This document shows, piece by piece, positions 47,073-61,045 of a DNA stretch of 64,000 nucleotides. Source of the DNA: Rhinopomastus cyanomelas. Taxonomy: Eukaryota > Chordata > Aves > Bucerotiformes > Rhinopomastidae. The stretch is taken from NCBI GenBank assembly GCA_013400115.1, contig VXBP01005070.1:115393-179392 (forward strand), given 5' to 3'. A program made the translations under genes and the position numbers. The first letter of the stretch is position 1. Each line of letters begins with the position of its first letter. Below the pieces are notes generated by a model. That model saw only the letters and a program-made list of their open reading frames with translations. It was not told the DNA's origin and did no database searches.

Positions 47073-48364
47073 AAGCTGGAAAGACTTAGTTCTGGGCTGG
47101 TACTGTCCTGCCAGGATAGAGTCACATTGGCTCACAGCTTTATTTTCTTACTGTGGCAGCTCCAGACACACTGCTTTTAGATGTGAAACACAGTATTTTT
47201 AATGTGAAAACAGACCATCTCCTGTAGTGATGGACAGGAATGAATGCTTGTCTCAGTTTTGATTGTACTTCACCTGGTATCACAGTACTCTGTGTCATAT
47301 ATTAGGTCTGCTCCTCTATCAGGACTGACATTAATGATTTTGACAGTTGTGATATTTCAGTCAGTCATGTAAACTGCCTCATTCTTGGTGTAACATAAGT
47401 GCTTATCATCAGTTTCCTAAATTTGGCTGGGTGATGTGAAGTAAATTGAGGTAAGACAGGACGTTGCTGCATTGGTGTCATGGGTAAAGGCCACATGGCT
47501 CTTATAGGAAGCACTAGACCAAGTTAGTGTTGAAGTATGGTAAATAGTAAATATGCTGGGTGACAGCTGGTGAATAGGAGTTGCATAAAACCAAAGAGGA
47601 GGAATAGAAACAGAAGAAAAGCATTAAGAGGATAATACAAGATAAACTTTTTATGTTGGAGTAGCTATTTTACCTATTGGTGTATGAGTTAGAATCACTT
47701 TAAGAGGCAGCTGTGTGTGTTGCTTCACTTCCCTACTTATCCAGGAGGTGTACTGCTTATATTGTAGCTCCATGTGATGCTGTTGCACGTGTGACATAGT
47801 AAAAGTGTGGTTAGAGTGGGAAGCGTGGCAGAAGACACTTATGTGTATGTCAGTTAAATGTAAGGGTGGAACTGATTCTCATTTCGCATGCACAGACACA
47901 CAATGTGACACCAGTGTGCAGTTTATCAATGTTGTAACGATAATGGCAGATGAAGTTCGCTGGTCAAGTACTTCTGTTTGACAGCACTAGTCAGAATCTT
48001 TACCTGGCAGTTGAGTGTACAATTTAGGAAGTGAGAAGTAATCCACCATATTACCACCAAACTCTTAGCCTTTTCTTTCAAAATAGACATTTAGGTGTAC
48101 GCAGAGTAAGCCAGAATATTACTATCCATGCTACCTTTGGCACAGAGAAAGCAGCTGTGTGTCTGGGATTCTGACACTAGGTCTTCACCAAGTTTTGTTT
48201 GGTTTGATCTCACAATACTGGTTGGGAGGTGCTCTGAACCACATCTGAAATGAAAAAAGCCACTATATTTTTTACGTCTGTAAGGAAAAGCATACCAAAG
48301 TGAGCCAAATATCCTTCGAAGTTTGAAAGATATGTACGGTTGAATATTAGTTACCCATGGACCT

Positions 48365-48772
48365 GATAGACTGGGCACAGAGAAGGTCCACAAAAATGAT
48401 CAGAGGAATGGAAAACCTCTCCTCTGAAGAAAGGTGGAGAGGGTGTGAGCTGCTGAGTCTGGAGGAAAAAAGGCTACAGGGATACCTTACAGTCGCCTTT
48501 CAGTATACAAAGACAGCTTACAAAAAAGATGGAGGAAGACTTTTACTGGGACTTGCAGTGACAAGAGGCAACTCTTTAATCTGAAAATTGTAGGTCTAGA
48601 TTAGCACAAAGAATAAATTTTTCATTATGAGGGTGGTAAGACTCTGGAACAAGTTACCTAGAGAAGTTGCTCAAGAGGTCAATTTGGACAGTGCTTTGAG
48701 CAATATCTCAAGGCTGGAAGTTGAGGCTAAATGATCTTTAAAGGTCCTTCTAGGCCAAACCATTTTATGACA
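48365..48772 (+). mobile_element. CR1 LINE 3' fragment
   Basis: From the ORF2 segment 'CACAGAGAAGGTCCACAAAA' through 'GACTCTGGAACAAGTTACCT' to the tail 'CCAAACCATTTTATGAC'. Divergent, old copy. Confidence 0.87.
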
Positions 48773-50039
48773 AAACAATACTTCATTTTGGAGTACGGCT
48801 ACTGTAAATCTTCCCTCAAGATTTATACCACCAGTGAAGAACTTCTACTCGTTGTAAAATGGTAGAAGTTCTGCATGATTGTCAGTCCATGATGTGAGTA
48901 ACAGGTACACATGTTCATAGATCAGAATGTCTTTGGCTCAACAGTGCTGAAATAACCTTTGCAAATATTGAGCCAAAATGCTGCTGAGTATTACTATTGA
49001 CTTACTGAAGCAAAATGGGCAGCATCAGAAGGCTGTTGGGCCCAGTACACTTGCTTCCAAGTATCACTTCTTTAGACAATTTATTTAAGACTCTCATCTC
49101 CAATTGTAGAAAATGTGGAGCTTGTTTTATTAAGAATGCTTATGCAGACTGAAAGGGATTTGCTTAAAGAATCAGATGCCTGTGGATGCAGTACGAAGCA
49201 GAACACATTGTGTGGCTCTGCCTGTCTCTGTCAAAGGGAGGACATTTTGCACAAAGGCATCTTGTTAAGAGGTTTAGCTCTGGAATAAGGCTCAGTCAGA
49301 AGTAGACAGGAAGTATGTCTTTACAGAATAATAAAACTACATTCACAGAACAAGGTGCTCCAGAGAGACCATAAACAGCCGGGAGTGCCAACACCCATTA
49401 TTCTCTGTGTTAAGCCTTCTGAATATGAAAATCTTCTATTTCAGGTTAAGTCAAACAGACTAAGCATTTAGAAAATGCAAATGGCTGCAAACTTCTCTGC
49501 ATCCTGGGATATTGGTGGGAAAGATCCACAAGGACAGAAGTGGTTCACAGTGCCACGCTTCTCCTTAGTCTGTGATGAAAGTGTATCACAGTTCTTGCTC
49601 ACACTCGGTGTGGATGTGTGTGCAAAAAATGTTGGGACGGGACCTTGTTGCAAGTAAAAACAAATGATCATTGCTTAGGTGAGAGGAACTCTGGAAAATT
49701 CAGCTCCAGGCAAAGATCATAAAAGGTCAGTAAAGACATTCCCATGCTACGTTTTATCAAACTTCCACTTGGCAGGACAAACTGATGTTCAGGTTGGGAA
49801 GAAATCTATTTTGTGCAACATTAATATCTAGCATGATTCTGCTTCATGTAGGGATGAGGTCCAAGAATAGAAAACAGCAGCAATTCCAAAACTGCACTAG
49901 AGTGAAAAGTCAGATGAGCAGTATTGTACTTGAATTGGGGTAGCACCAGAGAAGGACACAGTTCTGATGTGACTTGCACAGCCTAAATCTCTTGCCTCAA
50001 TTTACCATGAGGGTTCAAAAATGGAGAAGTTTCCTGTTC

Positions 50040-50120
50040 ACAGACTCACAGAACATTAAGGATTGGAAGGGACCTTGGAAGATCATGTAGTCCAATCCCC
50101 CTTCCAGAGCAGGCAACTGA
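50040..50120 (-). mobile_element. Short CR1 3' end
   Basis: CAGACTCACAGAACATTAAG, then 'GGATTGGAAGGGACCTTGGA' and CAATCCCCCTTCCAGAGCAG: the last 80 bases of a CR1 in antisense. Confidence 0.9.
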
Positions 50121-50287
50121 GAGTAAGTTGGCATAAATCTCTGAGAAATTATGAGTTCCTGATACTGCAGCATGGAACCATGAAATAATTTTATTTAAGG
50201 CTTTTAAGAGCAATAAATAGTCTTTTACATGTCTGACCAGCTTTTTTCAGAGTATCTTTAGACTGTTTTACAGATCATATACATCAA

Positions 50288-50465
50288 AAGCACTGGAACA
50301 GGCTGCCCCAGATTGTAGTTGAATTGTTATCTCTGGACGTGTTTAAAAGTCACCTAGATATTGTGCTTAAGGATATGGTTCAGTGATGGGCTTGGTGGAC
50401 TTCAATTCATGGTTGGACTCAATCTTAAAGATCTTTTCCAATCTAAATGATTCTACGATCCTATG
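50288..50465 (+). mobile_element. CR1 LINE 3' fragment
   Basis: Starts at 'AGCACTGGAACAGGCTGCCC' and ends in the tail AATGATTCTACGATCCTATG. Confidence 0.9.
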
Positions 50466-51400
50466 CACTCCATCTGAGAAACCTGTGATATAAGGGATCT
50501 TAACAGTGAGATGCTCCAGGCATCTGACCATGGGGGCTGCTTCAAGTTTATTCCTAAGGTGATACTTACCTTATGACTTATTAATCTGTAAGAAGTGTTC
50601 TGTAGTATAAAATGAAGTTTCAAAAATTCCAGTAACTTCATTAAAATCCTACAACGGTATTAAAAGCTCACTTCTAGAAAGTAGTGATTATTTCCTGAAA
50701 AAATAAAATTATTGTTAAAATGTAAACTAAACAAATTACAGTGCACTGATTTAGCACCCTATTAAAAATACTCTTCAATAAGAGATTCTGAAGATAGGAG
50801 CATTTTGAATTCACACTGAGACAATATTAAGGGCAAGGGAAGTTCAGGGAGTTAGAGATGGAAGTGCGAGCAGTAGGAGACAGAAGGAGAATGAAAAATT
50901 AAAAATGTCTGTCTTTTCAATCACTGACTTTTAGTTGGTTGAGGTTAAACATGTTACACATCATAGACATGTAGGGAGTGCACCATGCATCCCTCATGTA
51001 GCAGGTTTTGTACGTTGTTTGCAGTGTCCTTAAATGCAAAACTCTCCTGGCTATGAAAAACACAGACAAGCCGCTGATTCCAGTAGTGGGTGTTTTCCTT
51101 TGCAACCCACACAGAAAGTGATCCTTGTAGAGAAAGTATCCCATGGATGGGATTATTCTATTTTCCATATATCTAGCTACTGCTAAATAATAAAACCATC
51201 CATAGTGAAACACAGTTTTAGAGCTGTTCTTAAGTCATTCCTACTGTCCAATGAAACAGTGGTGACTACAATTGAAATGGTTACACGCCAGCACCCAGGT
51301 TTGCTTGAAACCTCTTAAGATACTGTGTGCACTCGCACTGTACTGTTGCTAAAATATGTAGGCAGATTTTTTTTCTTCCTAAATACCTGCCTTGAGCTGA

Positions 51401-51785
51401 TCATAGAATCATTGAGTTGGAAAAGACCCTTAGGATCATCGAGTCAATCCTACTGTACAAGTTCACCCCTAAACCATATCCCCCAATACTACATTTGAGA
51501 CCTTATTGCTGTCTACAACTACCTGAGGGGTGGTTGTGGCCAGGAGTAGGTTGCTCTCTTCTCTCAGGCAGCCAGCACCAGAACAAGAGGACACAGCCTC
51601 AAGCTGCGCCAGGGGAAATTTAGGCTTGAGGTGAGGAGAAAGTAATACTGTGGACCTTGGTAATACTGTGATACTGTGACACTGTGATACATCTAAGCAT
51701 CTTTTGAACTCATCCAGGGATGGTGACTCAACTACTACCCTGGGCAGCCCACCTCAGTGCCTGAGCTTCTTCCAGGAAAAAATAG
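51401..51785 (-). mobile_element. Antisense CR1 copy split by a sense CR1 insertion
   Basis: TCATAGAATCATTGAGTTGG (3' tail, minus) runs to CAATACTACAT near 51495. The same element resumes at ACATCTAAGCATCTTTTGAA (51689) and ends near 51785. The two parts join at the expected CR1 position. Confidence 0.85.
51499..51688 (+). mobile_element. Young CR1 fragment with internal deletion and ACTGTGAT tail
   Basis: Its first 147 bases match the copy at 61046 with one substitution. It then jumps from AGGAGAAAG straight to a 3' end (CCTTGGTAATACTGTGATAC), missing about 165 bases that the 61046 copy retains. The tail repeats ACTGTGAT rather than ATTCTATG. Confidence 0.9.
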
Positions 51786-53149
51786 CTGGGTGAATAGTTT
51801 AGCTATTTATGAGTTCCAGAAGGTAGATTTGTTGGCTTTGAGGAAGATTTGACCAGAGTTACTCAGCTGGTGAGTTCTCCTACTCTGGAGCAAGAGTTTG
51901 AAGAGTTCTTGCAATGAAGTGATCAATCTCACCTTAGCTTTACCATGTTGTAAGTCTTTTAGAAATCACATCTCTACATGTTTGGCAATTTTTTTTGGTG
52001 ACAGGTCTCCAAAGAGTCTACCATTTGCAAAGAGAAGGATCAAAAGGTGTACAGGAGATTGAAGACTAGGTACTCATTAAAGCATTTGTAATAGCTTATT
52101 TTTTTGAACTGTATACTTCCTTTTGATTTGGGAATAAGAGGTTGTAAATTGATTTTGTCTAGCTTGTGGAACTCAAAGCTGTTATCTCCTCTTCAAACAA
52201 TTGTACCTATGAGGCTGAGTGACCAGACTGATCTTTTCTGAACTTGTTTCATTTAAAAGTTAAAGGTCCCACTAATGAATAGATTTAACTGTACAAAGTA
52301 GGGCTTTCTGTACATACATAGGGCTTTCTAAAACCTGTGAAGAGAGCTAGAGGCTACTGATTTCATCATAATGCCTTTGTGTCAGGTTCCAGACCAGAGT
52401 AGAGCTCAGGTACCAGAGCAAGCCACTGGGCTACTGCAGGGAATATCCCTCCTTAAGCAGACATTATCCCCAACCTCCCAGCCTCAGGTTATCCTTCTGT
52501 TTTGTAGACTTGCCTCATGTGAGCATTATCAGACACGTTCATTGCAGGTGCAAGGAGTACAAGCATGTATTTTTTAGGAGTAGGGGCTGCATAAGATGGG
52601 GCTGAATGAGTGTTATGCTCACAGTAAGATCCAAAAATGGGGTGCTCTTTTGTCCCCAGAGATGCTTTGCAGGTATCCACATTTTCATGTTAGGCTCTCA
52701 CGATTTAGTCATCTTGGAATTAAGATTGAAGGTCTTGAGATGACATGTTGAAGTGGGAATGCTGAAGCAGTTGTGCTGTCACTGTCATAAGGATCAGAGA
52801 CTGTTTTGGGGTTTTTTCCCCATTGCTGGAATTGTTGAAATAAGCAACTGCTGCTGACAGCAACCGAGCCCTCAACTTTACTTTCTCATAGTGCTCTGGG
52901 GATATTTGTTTGATTTTATTTAAAGAGGATACTAATCACTTTGTCTGCTGTAGACATGACATAATGGCACTTTATTGCTGAAGACACAGACATAAATTTA
53001 ATGTGTGATAGTTTTCATTAGAAGGACAGTTCCCTTGAAAGTGGTGCTGCTCAGCAGAGCTAATTTAAAGTGCTTTTGCTTTCACAGATTAATGGAACTA
53101 TTGCAGAGTGTTTAGGGTGCAGCTGTTGCTGATGCTGTGGAAGGAAATC

Positions 53150-53681
53150 CAGTTCCCAAGAACAGAAATAAGGGAGTGAGTTCTTCTCCCTCTCTACTCT
53201 GCCCGGCTGAGACTGCATCTGGTATACAGCGTCCAATTCCGGGCCCCTCAGTTCCAGAAGGACACAGAATGGCTTGAGAGAGTCCAGTGCAGAGCCACAA
53301 AGATGATGAAGGGAGTGGAACATCTCCATTATGAGGAAAGGCTAAGGGAGCTGGGTCTCTTCAGCTTGGAAAAAAGAAGACTGAGGAGTGACCTCATTAA
53401 TGTTTATAAATACGTGAAGGGTGGGTGCAAGGAGGATGGTCCCAGGCTATTCTCAATGTCATCTAATGATAGGACAAGGATGTAAACTTGAACATATGAG
53501 GTTCCACATCAATATGAGAAGGAACTTCTTGGTGAGGTTGACAGAGCACTCGAACAGGCTGCCGAGGGATGCTGTGCAGTCTGCTTCTCTGGAGACATTT
53601 AAAACCCACCTGCATATGTGACTTGGTCTAGGTGATCTTTCGAGGTTCCTTTCAATCCCTAACATTCTGTGATTCTGTGAT
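53150..53681 (+). mobile_element. CR1 LINE 3' fragment (about 0.5 kb)
   Basis: From the region after the reverse transcriptase ('CTCCCTCTCTACTCTGCCCG') through YEERLRELGLFSLEKRRLRS coding to the tail AACATTCTGTGATTCTGTGA. Few disruptions. Confidence 0.93.
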
Positions 53682-54774
53682 CAAACAATGTCATAGATGG
53701 TCAGAAGCAACAAAACCCTCTCAAGATCACAGGCTTGTTCCAAGGCTCGCCATGAATTCCAAATGCCATTACTGCCTTTGTATTCAACAAGTATCCAAAA
53801 TTTACTGTCATTTTTAAAACCATGATATGTGGAAAGTTATTTCAAATTCATAGGAAGTGGGAGAAAACTGTGATTCTTTTTAAATGTACTACTCACTTCC
53901 TAACTCTCTGTAACATCTGAGTATTTCCAGTTTCATCAGGCCACTTCACTCATGCTGTATGGAATAGTCCAGGATGATGCTTTTTAAAAATTTAAGAGTA
54001 CTGTATAAGAACAGGTACTGCAATTTTGAAAATACTATCACTGCACCAAGTTTTTTACACATCATAGTAATATTTTTGTACTCTAAATTTAAATAGCTAG
54101 GGATATGTTCTGTCATTTAATTTGTCCTTAAACATAATGAAACTTCTAAGTAGTGTTTGGATGTCAAAGAAAGAAATAAAAACATTTGTTGTAAAAGCAA
54201 TCTCTGGTTTGGTTATGGCTAAGGATTCATAAAAGTGTGCACATATAGTCAAATATCCATGTCTTCAGAAACAGTTGTGACAGGCACAGTAAAAACATTT
54301 TGAACCATCAGAATGATTCACTGAATTGTTTAATTCATACTTATAGAGCACGTCAATACTATTGACTACAGCTTGCTGCAGAAGTTAGCTAGAAATCAAT
54401 ACTGGCAAGTGGTAAAAGACTGTATAAGCAGATGATTAAAAGGTCTTCCAATGGTTGCTTATTTTTAGTTATTATAATGAGTAGAGATATTAACAATAAA
54501 TACAGTATTTCAAAGCATATAGTGCTTTGAAGTAGAGAATGATGTTTAGTTCCAGTTTCAGTCTGGCTTTATTATTTCCTTACCAGACTCATGTTCCTCT
54601 CAGCTCAGAAACTTGTTTCTGGAAGAGATATAAGACAATAATATGAAAGACTGCAGCTGATGACAAATCCCTTAACATTTCTATTTCAGGTTATTACTGT
54701 GATGCAACGGGTGATTTCCTGAATAGCTTCCATGCTCTTTAGGGACAATCGTGCAGGTATAGATTCTTCAGAAG

Positions 54775-55030
54775 AACTTAATCACTCCCTTATTTCTGCC
54801 TGGGAACCTCCTGGACTGTGGACGGCTGGCTGAGTAGGACTTCCAGCAAATATCAGATTAGTTAAAATCCCCCATGAGAATCAGGGTCTGTAATTGTGAG
54901 GCTGCTATCAGCTGCCTGTAGAAGGCCTTATCAACTTCCTTGTCCGGATCCAGTGACCTGTAATAGACACCTTCAACACTATTACCCAAGCCAACCTGCT
55001 CCTTAATCCTCATCCACCAACTCCCTTGAT
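54775..55030 (-). mobile_element. CR1 LINE endonuclease-domain fragment
   Basis: The minus strand encodes GVYYRSLDPDKEVDKAFYRQ, then ILMGDF with SDICWKS, the AP-endonuclease region of CR1 ORF2 (the GDFN metal-binding motif region). This is the only copy in the window reaching so far 5' in the element; it lacks a 3' tail. Confidence 0.8.
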
Positions 55031-56106
55031 ACTTGTATTGATCTTCTTGTTCTCTTAAAGATTTTAAGCTATTTGCTGCTGTATGACACTCTGAGTTAGC
55101 GCCTGCTTCACATTTATCTGTTTAGAAAATATGGGACTTAACTGTGAAGCATAAATTGCTCTCAAGAATGTATTCCCATAATTGTCCTTTCTGAAATCTC
55201 CCCTTCAAAAACACTAAACTTTAATTTTTGGTTTGCATAACAGTCATCTTGTTTCTAAAATTCTAAAGAAATAGAGAAAATACATCTTAAAATTTCATTA
55301 ATTCTCCTTGTGTCGTAGTGGGTTCCGACCATAATGCCAGCAAGACCTGATCATTAGGTTAGACCTATTTTTTATCACTATAAAGCAGAGATTTTAGTCT
55401 TTTTATAGAAAAATCTCTCTGTGTCTTTGTTATCCTAGTTAAGAATGATTATCACATGTACAGAATTGTATTGATTATTTTCAACTTAAAAATTTTTCTA
55501 GTATGCGCATATACATTTATTATTAAGTGCCTTGATAACAGCACTCGGGCACTACAGTGAGAGCACAACGTCAGGGCACATGCAAATATTTTGTGTATGT
55601 GAATCTTAGATCTTGCTGTGTAATGAAACAAAGAGTGACCTTTGCTGAGGAGCACTTTGACTAGTCTTGTGAAGTTAATAAAGATATCACAGTGAGCTTA
55701 AGAATATGAGTAATGTCCTTTGAATACTATTTTAAAAAGTTAGCATTTTAAATATCTTAGAACTGTATTTGTGAACCAGAAAATAAGTGAGAAAATCACC
55801 AAATTGCTAGGATAGCAAGCTGAGCAGAGAAAGCTGGTTGGGAACCAGATTGTAATTTGGGCAATAAACACTGTTTATAATAGCATCCGAGTCATTAACT
55901 GTCTCTGCTACTGGAGGAAACTGGGTCTATTCACGTCCCCTGACTGAACTGAAGGACGAAGGCTATAATTTCTTTTACTGGCAGAAGGAAAGGTTCTCAT
56001 CCACAAAGAGCATTTAAACATACCCTATAAAAACAAATACTTAGGAAGTCATTGTGAATAGATAGATGGCTATCAAAGCCTTTCCTCTAGCTCTTTGAGG
56101 GAGATT

Positions 56107-56212
56107 TCACAGAATCACACAGAATCACAGAACGTTAGAGATTGGAAGGAACCTAGAAAGATCATCTAGTCCTATCCCCCTGCCACAGCAGGATCACCTA
56201 GACCAAGTCTCT
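56107..56212 (-). mobile_element. Short CR1 3' end
   Basis: A doubled tail, CACAGAATCACACAGAATCA, is followed by 'GGAAGGAACCTAGAAAGATC' and CCCCCTGCCACAGCAGGATC. Confidence 0.92.
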
Positions 56213-59200
56213 TATCTATTACATCTCTGAAATTACAAACTTGACAGGAGTCAGAGTTCATTGGGTTGAATGGTTCTACTAGATAACTACTGATGTAATG
56301 AATTTCTTTCTCACCCCAAAAGGTAATTTTTGACGTGTTTTGAGGGTTGAGGGCTAAAAATGCACTCTGGTATGCTAATCTTGCATCATGTAAGTAAAGA
56401 TGGCTTTTTAATGATTCAGGTAACTCTCTACCACTTTAATTTATTTAGAGAGTCATTTTCTCAGTAAGATTTTTTTGCATTACTTTCTTGGATTAATGAC
56501 ATGTTCAGGAAATTACACATTGTTATGGATGGCATCAAGAATGTTTCCTTTTGATCTCCCTAGGTTTTGGTGCTATTATTTCTCTTAGAAGATTTAAATC
56601 TTGTGCTTCTTGTCTGTGTCATAGTCACAGCACTCTGTGTGCCACAAAAGGAAGAAAAAATACACTCCTTTCTTCATGGATTTCAGAACTGGACAGCAGT
56701 GAAAAAAGCAAAAGTAGCAGACATGGCTTCTAGCTGTGAGAAAAATATCCAGGGAAGAGAATGGCTTCATTTTCATAATACATGGGTAACATTTAGCCAT
56801 ATGAGTAATTTTCTTTCAAGGAAATGTGTAGTAAGTTATCACCAATTACTCCTTCAAAGTATCATTATTAGCATGTAACAGTCATATCAGGTTAGCTGTT
56901 CATAAAAATGGGGTATTTTACAGGGCTTTATTATTATCTGGACGTCATGCAAACAGCTTTTGGAAGAGGGAGGCTGCATCATTTCACTGCTTCCCATCCA
57001 TCATCAGCTGGCTATCAAAGCATAGAGGAATAAAACAAACAATGAAAATTACTGCCCACATGCTGGTCCTCTTTCTTCAGTGGTGTCTGCAGTAATTGAA
57101 ATCTTGGCTTATTTAACTGCAGCTGAAATCGTGCAGCATCTAATGCCAAAAATAGCACAAATATTATTGCTATTTCCAAACTAATTTTCAGTGATGTTCC
57201 TAGTGGAGATTGTTGAGTAATGGGCTCAGTACTTCTGCACAAGCAAAATTCTTACTAGTGGTGAAAGAGAATTTGACTTGCCTCTACATTTTGTCCTTAT
57301 ATAATATTATCACATTGCATTAGAAATGGTGTATGACTGAAGGGTGAGAACTTTTTCTGTGGACAAATAACCCCATCAATATCTACTGGTGACCTGCTGA
57401 TCATTCAACCCCCTCAGGATGGTTTAAAAATCATAGTTACATTTCATTGCTGTTGCATTTGATGCCTTAAAAAAAGAAGATAGAGGAGGAAAGCAAAAGA
57501 GTTAGGGTGACAGAAAATATTCAAGTGAGGGTATGGCAAAGGTCATAACTGCTGAGGAAGCTGTGTGAAGCAACATCATTTTAGCTCTGTTGTACTGCCT
57601 TTCTCTTTATTTAGGTGAGAAGAGGTTATTATGATGAATATTTCAATGTTCTTTCTGTCCCCCAGTTGGAGGGATTTTCAAAGCCTTAAAACTAATGAGA
57701 CCATTTCAATTCTCCTTTAAATAGGACTGGCAAGAATATAGTGTGATGGAGGTTACGAATTTAGAGTGCTGTCCTGCTGGAATCAGTGGTGGCTCAATTT
57801 ATGGAAAATCACAGCCTGCTGAGTAAAGAGAATTGATGTGTAACTGAAAACATATGAAGATTTGAGAACTAATAAAATCTTCTATTAGAGCAACTGAGAG
57901 ATAGGAAAAAAGCTCAGACTTGACCCCTTCATTATGTCAAAAACATAACCACCAGTTAGCACTTTGGGGTGTAATCCTCAAAAGGTTTGTAATAATTTAA
58001 TGTCCTACAAGTTACTCACTGTAATAGTAAGAGGGTATGTGTTTCTTTAGACAACTACTCTAATATCCCATTATTTGCCAACCAATTGCTAAATTAAAAT
58101 ATTATATGCATTAAGTTGTTATGGTGCTCCTAATTATTTTACTAAAACAAAGAAAGAATTATCTGGCAGATCCTTATGCCCTTTGTGGAGGCAGGAAATG
58201 AGAAAAGAAATTATAGCAAATATATCTGAGCTCTACAAAAATGCTTAAAAGACAGTCCTTTAATTAAAAAAAGATTTTTTTTGGTAATGCTTTAAATGTG
58301 GCTAGGATTTGGTCTGCCCCAGTTTATTGAAAATAATCTACCTGGCCTCACTTGGAGACGTAAGTGTCTAAAACCCACATATGAGAAGGGTTTGGCCTAA
58401 GGTCTTCATTTCTCTTTGGGAAAGGCACAGATAGCTGGCAGCAAAGAGAAATGAAAGTTTACAAGATGCTGCTGATAGAGTGGGCTTACTGCAAGTAAAT
58501 GACATGTAATTCAATACCTGAAATATTGTGGGTTTATTCTGATCTTCCCTTTCATGGGAATTTGGTTGGCCACTGCTTTTTTTTGCCTCTCAAATGAGTG
58601 CAAAGTAGCTGTCAATGTGTTCAGATTTTTTGTTGTAAGCATTGGGAATATTTCTGCACACATTTCTGAATGTTCATACCTGATCATATCTGTTCCTTGG
58701 AACGTCTTTTTCACCTATTCTGGGGGTTTAAATGTTTATGTGTCAGATGCTGTGCCTTCCAAGAAATGTGATGTGACTTAAGCAGGAAAGAGAAAGGCTC
58801 TGCTCTACAGATTCTCTTGAAAAGGGGAATACATCTAGTCCTAAAAAAAGTAAAAATACAGGCAGATGTCTTTGTGAAAGGCTGAAAGTAGGAGAAAAAG
58901 GAAATAGATGAAAAATTATAGAGTTGATTTTATATGAAGTGTTTTAAGGTCTTTCCCATGTCTTTTCCTGAAGGGAGTCTTGCGCTACCTAACGAGTTGA
59001 GGCATAGACGTGTATGGGCATCAAAAATGAATGATATCCCCACCTTAGCTCCATATTTTCTTTGGAAATAAAACCAGGCAACTTTACTAAGATATTGCAA
59101 AATTTAATAATTTATTAGTTTAAGATTTCATTGAATCTGTGCATTAATAATTTCTCCCCCTTCTGAGGTTAATGTTTTTGAAAGCCATTGCTTTATGAGA

Positions 59201-61045
59201 TTCAGAGGTTTTGCTAAAGTTTTTGCAAAATACTATATTGCAGATGGTCAGAAATGTTAGATATACTATTTTAGCAGGTGAGAAAATCAATCACAAATCA
59301 CAAAGGGGCTGCATTCATTTTGTTCAGTGTAGTTTGTGATTTTTTTTCTGATCTGCATTAGATATGAACTACCCGTTAGCTAGGAAGTATTTACTTTATA
59401 TGAGAAATATTCATGTTATTTTGTATATGACTTGAAAAAAGATTTTAAAGCAGCTCCTGTAAATATTTGAAAGAGAGCTTCATTCGCTTTTCCTTGGGGT
59501 TCATGCTAACTGTAAGCTGCAGACACAGGAGGGCGACAAAGACTTGATTAAGATAGTAGCCGCAGCGACCTGTTTAAGCTTCAGAAAAAAAATGCGTAGA
59601 ATGAACACAGCTGGTGATTTACAAGTACTACATATGATTGAAAATAATATGTTTTTATCACATGCGATATTGCTTTCTAAATTGCCACCTAAAAGTTAGA
59701 AACAGTTCCTCCTACTTGTCTTTCTTACATTAATTGTTGCTAGTGCAAAGATTTCTTAGCCTGTTTCTGAAACTGCTATCATGGACAGTCTTCTCTTGCT
59801 TCCTGTGCTTCTATTTGACACTGAAGTGTTTTTGCCAGTAGAAAAATTACACTAAATTCTTTGTAAGTTGTGTTATCTCTTACTGTAGATTGCACCACCG
59901 ATGTCTGGAGTAGGAGACACATTTATTTTTTTATTACCTTGTTTTTAAGACATAGCATCATTTTTTTATAAGAGTTTTGCAGTGCTGTTTCTCATTTGAG
60001 AACTATTAGAAGGCAGACATTATAGAAATTGATTTTTAAATCCATTTTCTTCCAAAATTTCTTGGCATAAAAAAATCATCAGACCATGACCACACTGTCT
60101 TGACATGCTTTTGTAGTTTGCAGTGAAAGCAGAGCTGAGACAACCTCCTGGCTAGTTGATAGCTGGGAGACTGAAGCCCTGTTTCTCTACAGCAAAAATG
60201 CAATCGTGTACTTGGTATTGCCTACATGAGTCAACTATACCTCTGAAGAAGCCTCTCCAGAATTAATTTTTCATGTATTCTTGGGGACTGTCTGCTGACA
60301 CTGAAAATCTGCTCATTTTTTTGATCACTGATATGGTTTCCAGCTTGCCAGGAGAGATGAACTGAAGCTGTTCATCTGAACTCTATCCATCACAGAGCCA
60401 GAAGATAGATTTAGCACTACTACTATATAGTAAAGCAAATAAAACAATCTCAAAATGCTAGGTATGATATGGCTTAAAGTGATGAAGGCCACACTTCAGT
60501 AAGTGTGCTTAACCATGTAAGTTTTACCAACTTGGCTACCGTGCAATTGTAACACTTCTTTTGCATTTTATACCTGCTTACAACATTTTAAAATGAAAAC
60601 ACCAACTAATCCTTACATTTTGGTAGACTATAAATGTGACAAAACTATTCCATGTGATTAGAAATGAATAAAATGCATTTAAGCTCAGGGAATGATGATT
60701 TTAGTAATTTGGTCAGTACATTTTTGTAATCTAGATATTGATCCATTTCTGGGTTGATTGAGATCAGTTAAATTCGGCATTTATATTTGGAAGTGGATGG
60801 TTTAATATCCTTTCAGAATCAAGAATGACCCAGCTTTCTTCATGTTGTTAAGACTTGTAAGTAAGTAAAAAGTTTCCAGACTGCATCAAAGAGCTGTCTT
60901 ACTTCCACATGTAATTCGTAATTACATAACAAAAATTCAAGTAAAAACCAGAAATAAAGTAATACCATACCTAACATTTTAATCCTCATGAAATATGGCT
61001 GTTTTTCTATTAAGCAGAACTTACAAGAACGTGCAGTCTGTGTTT

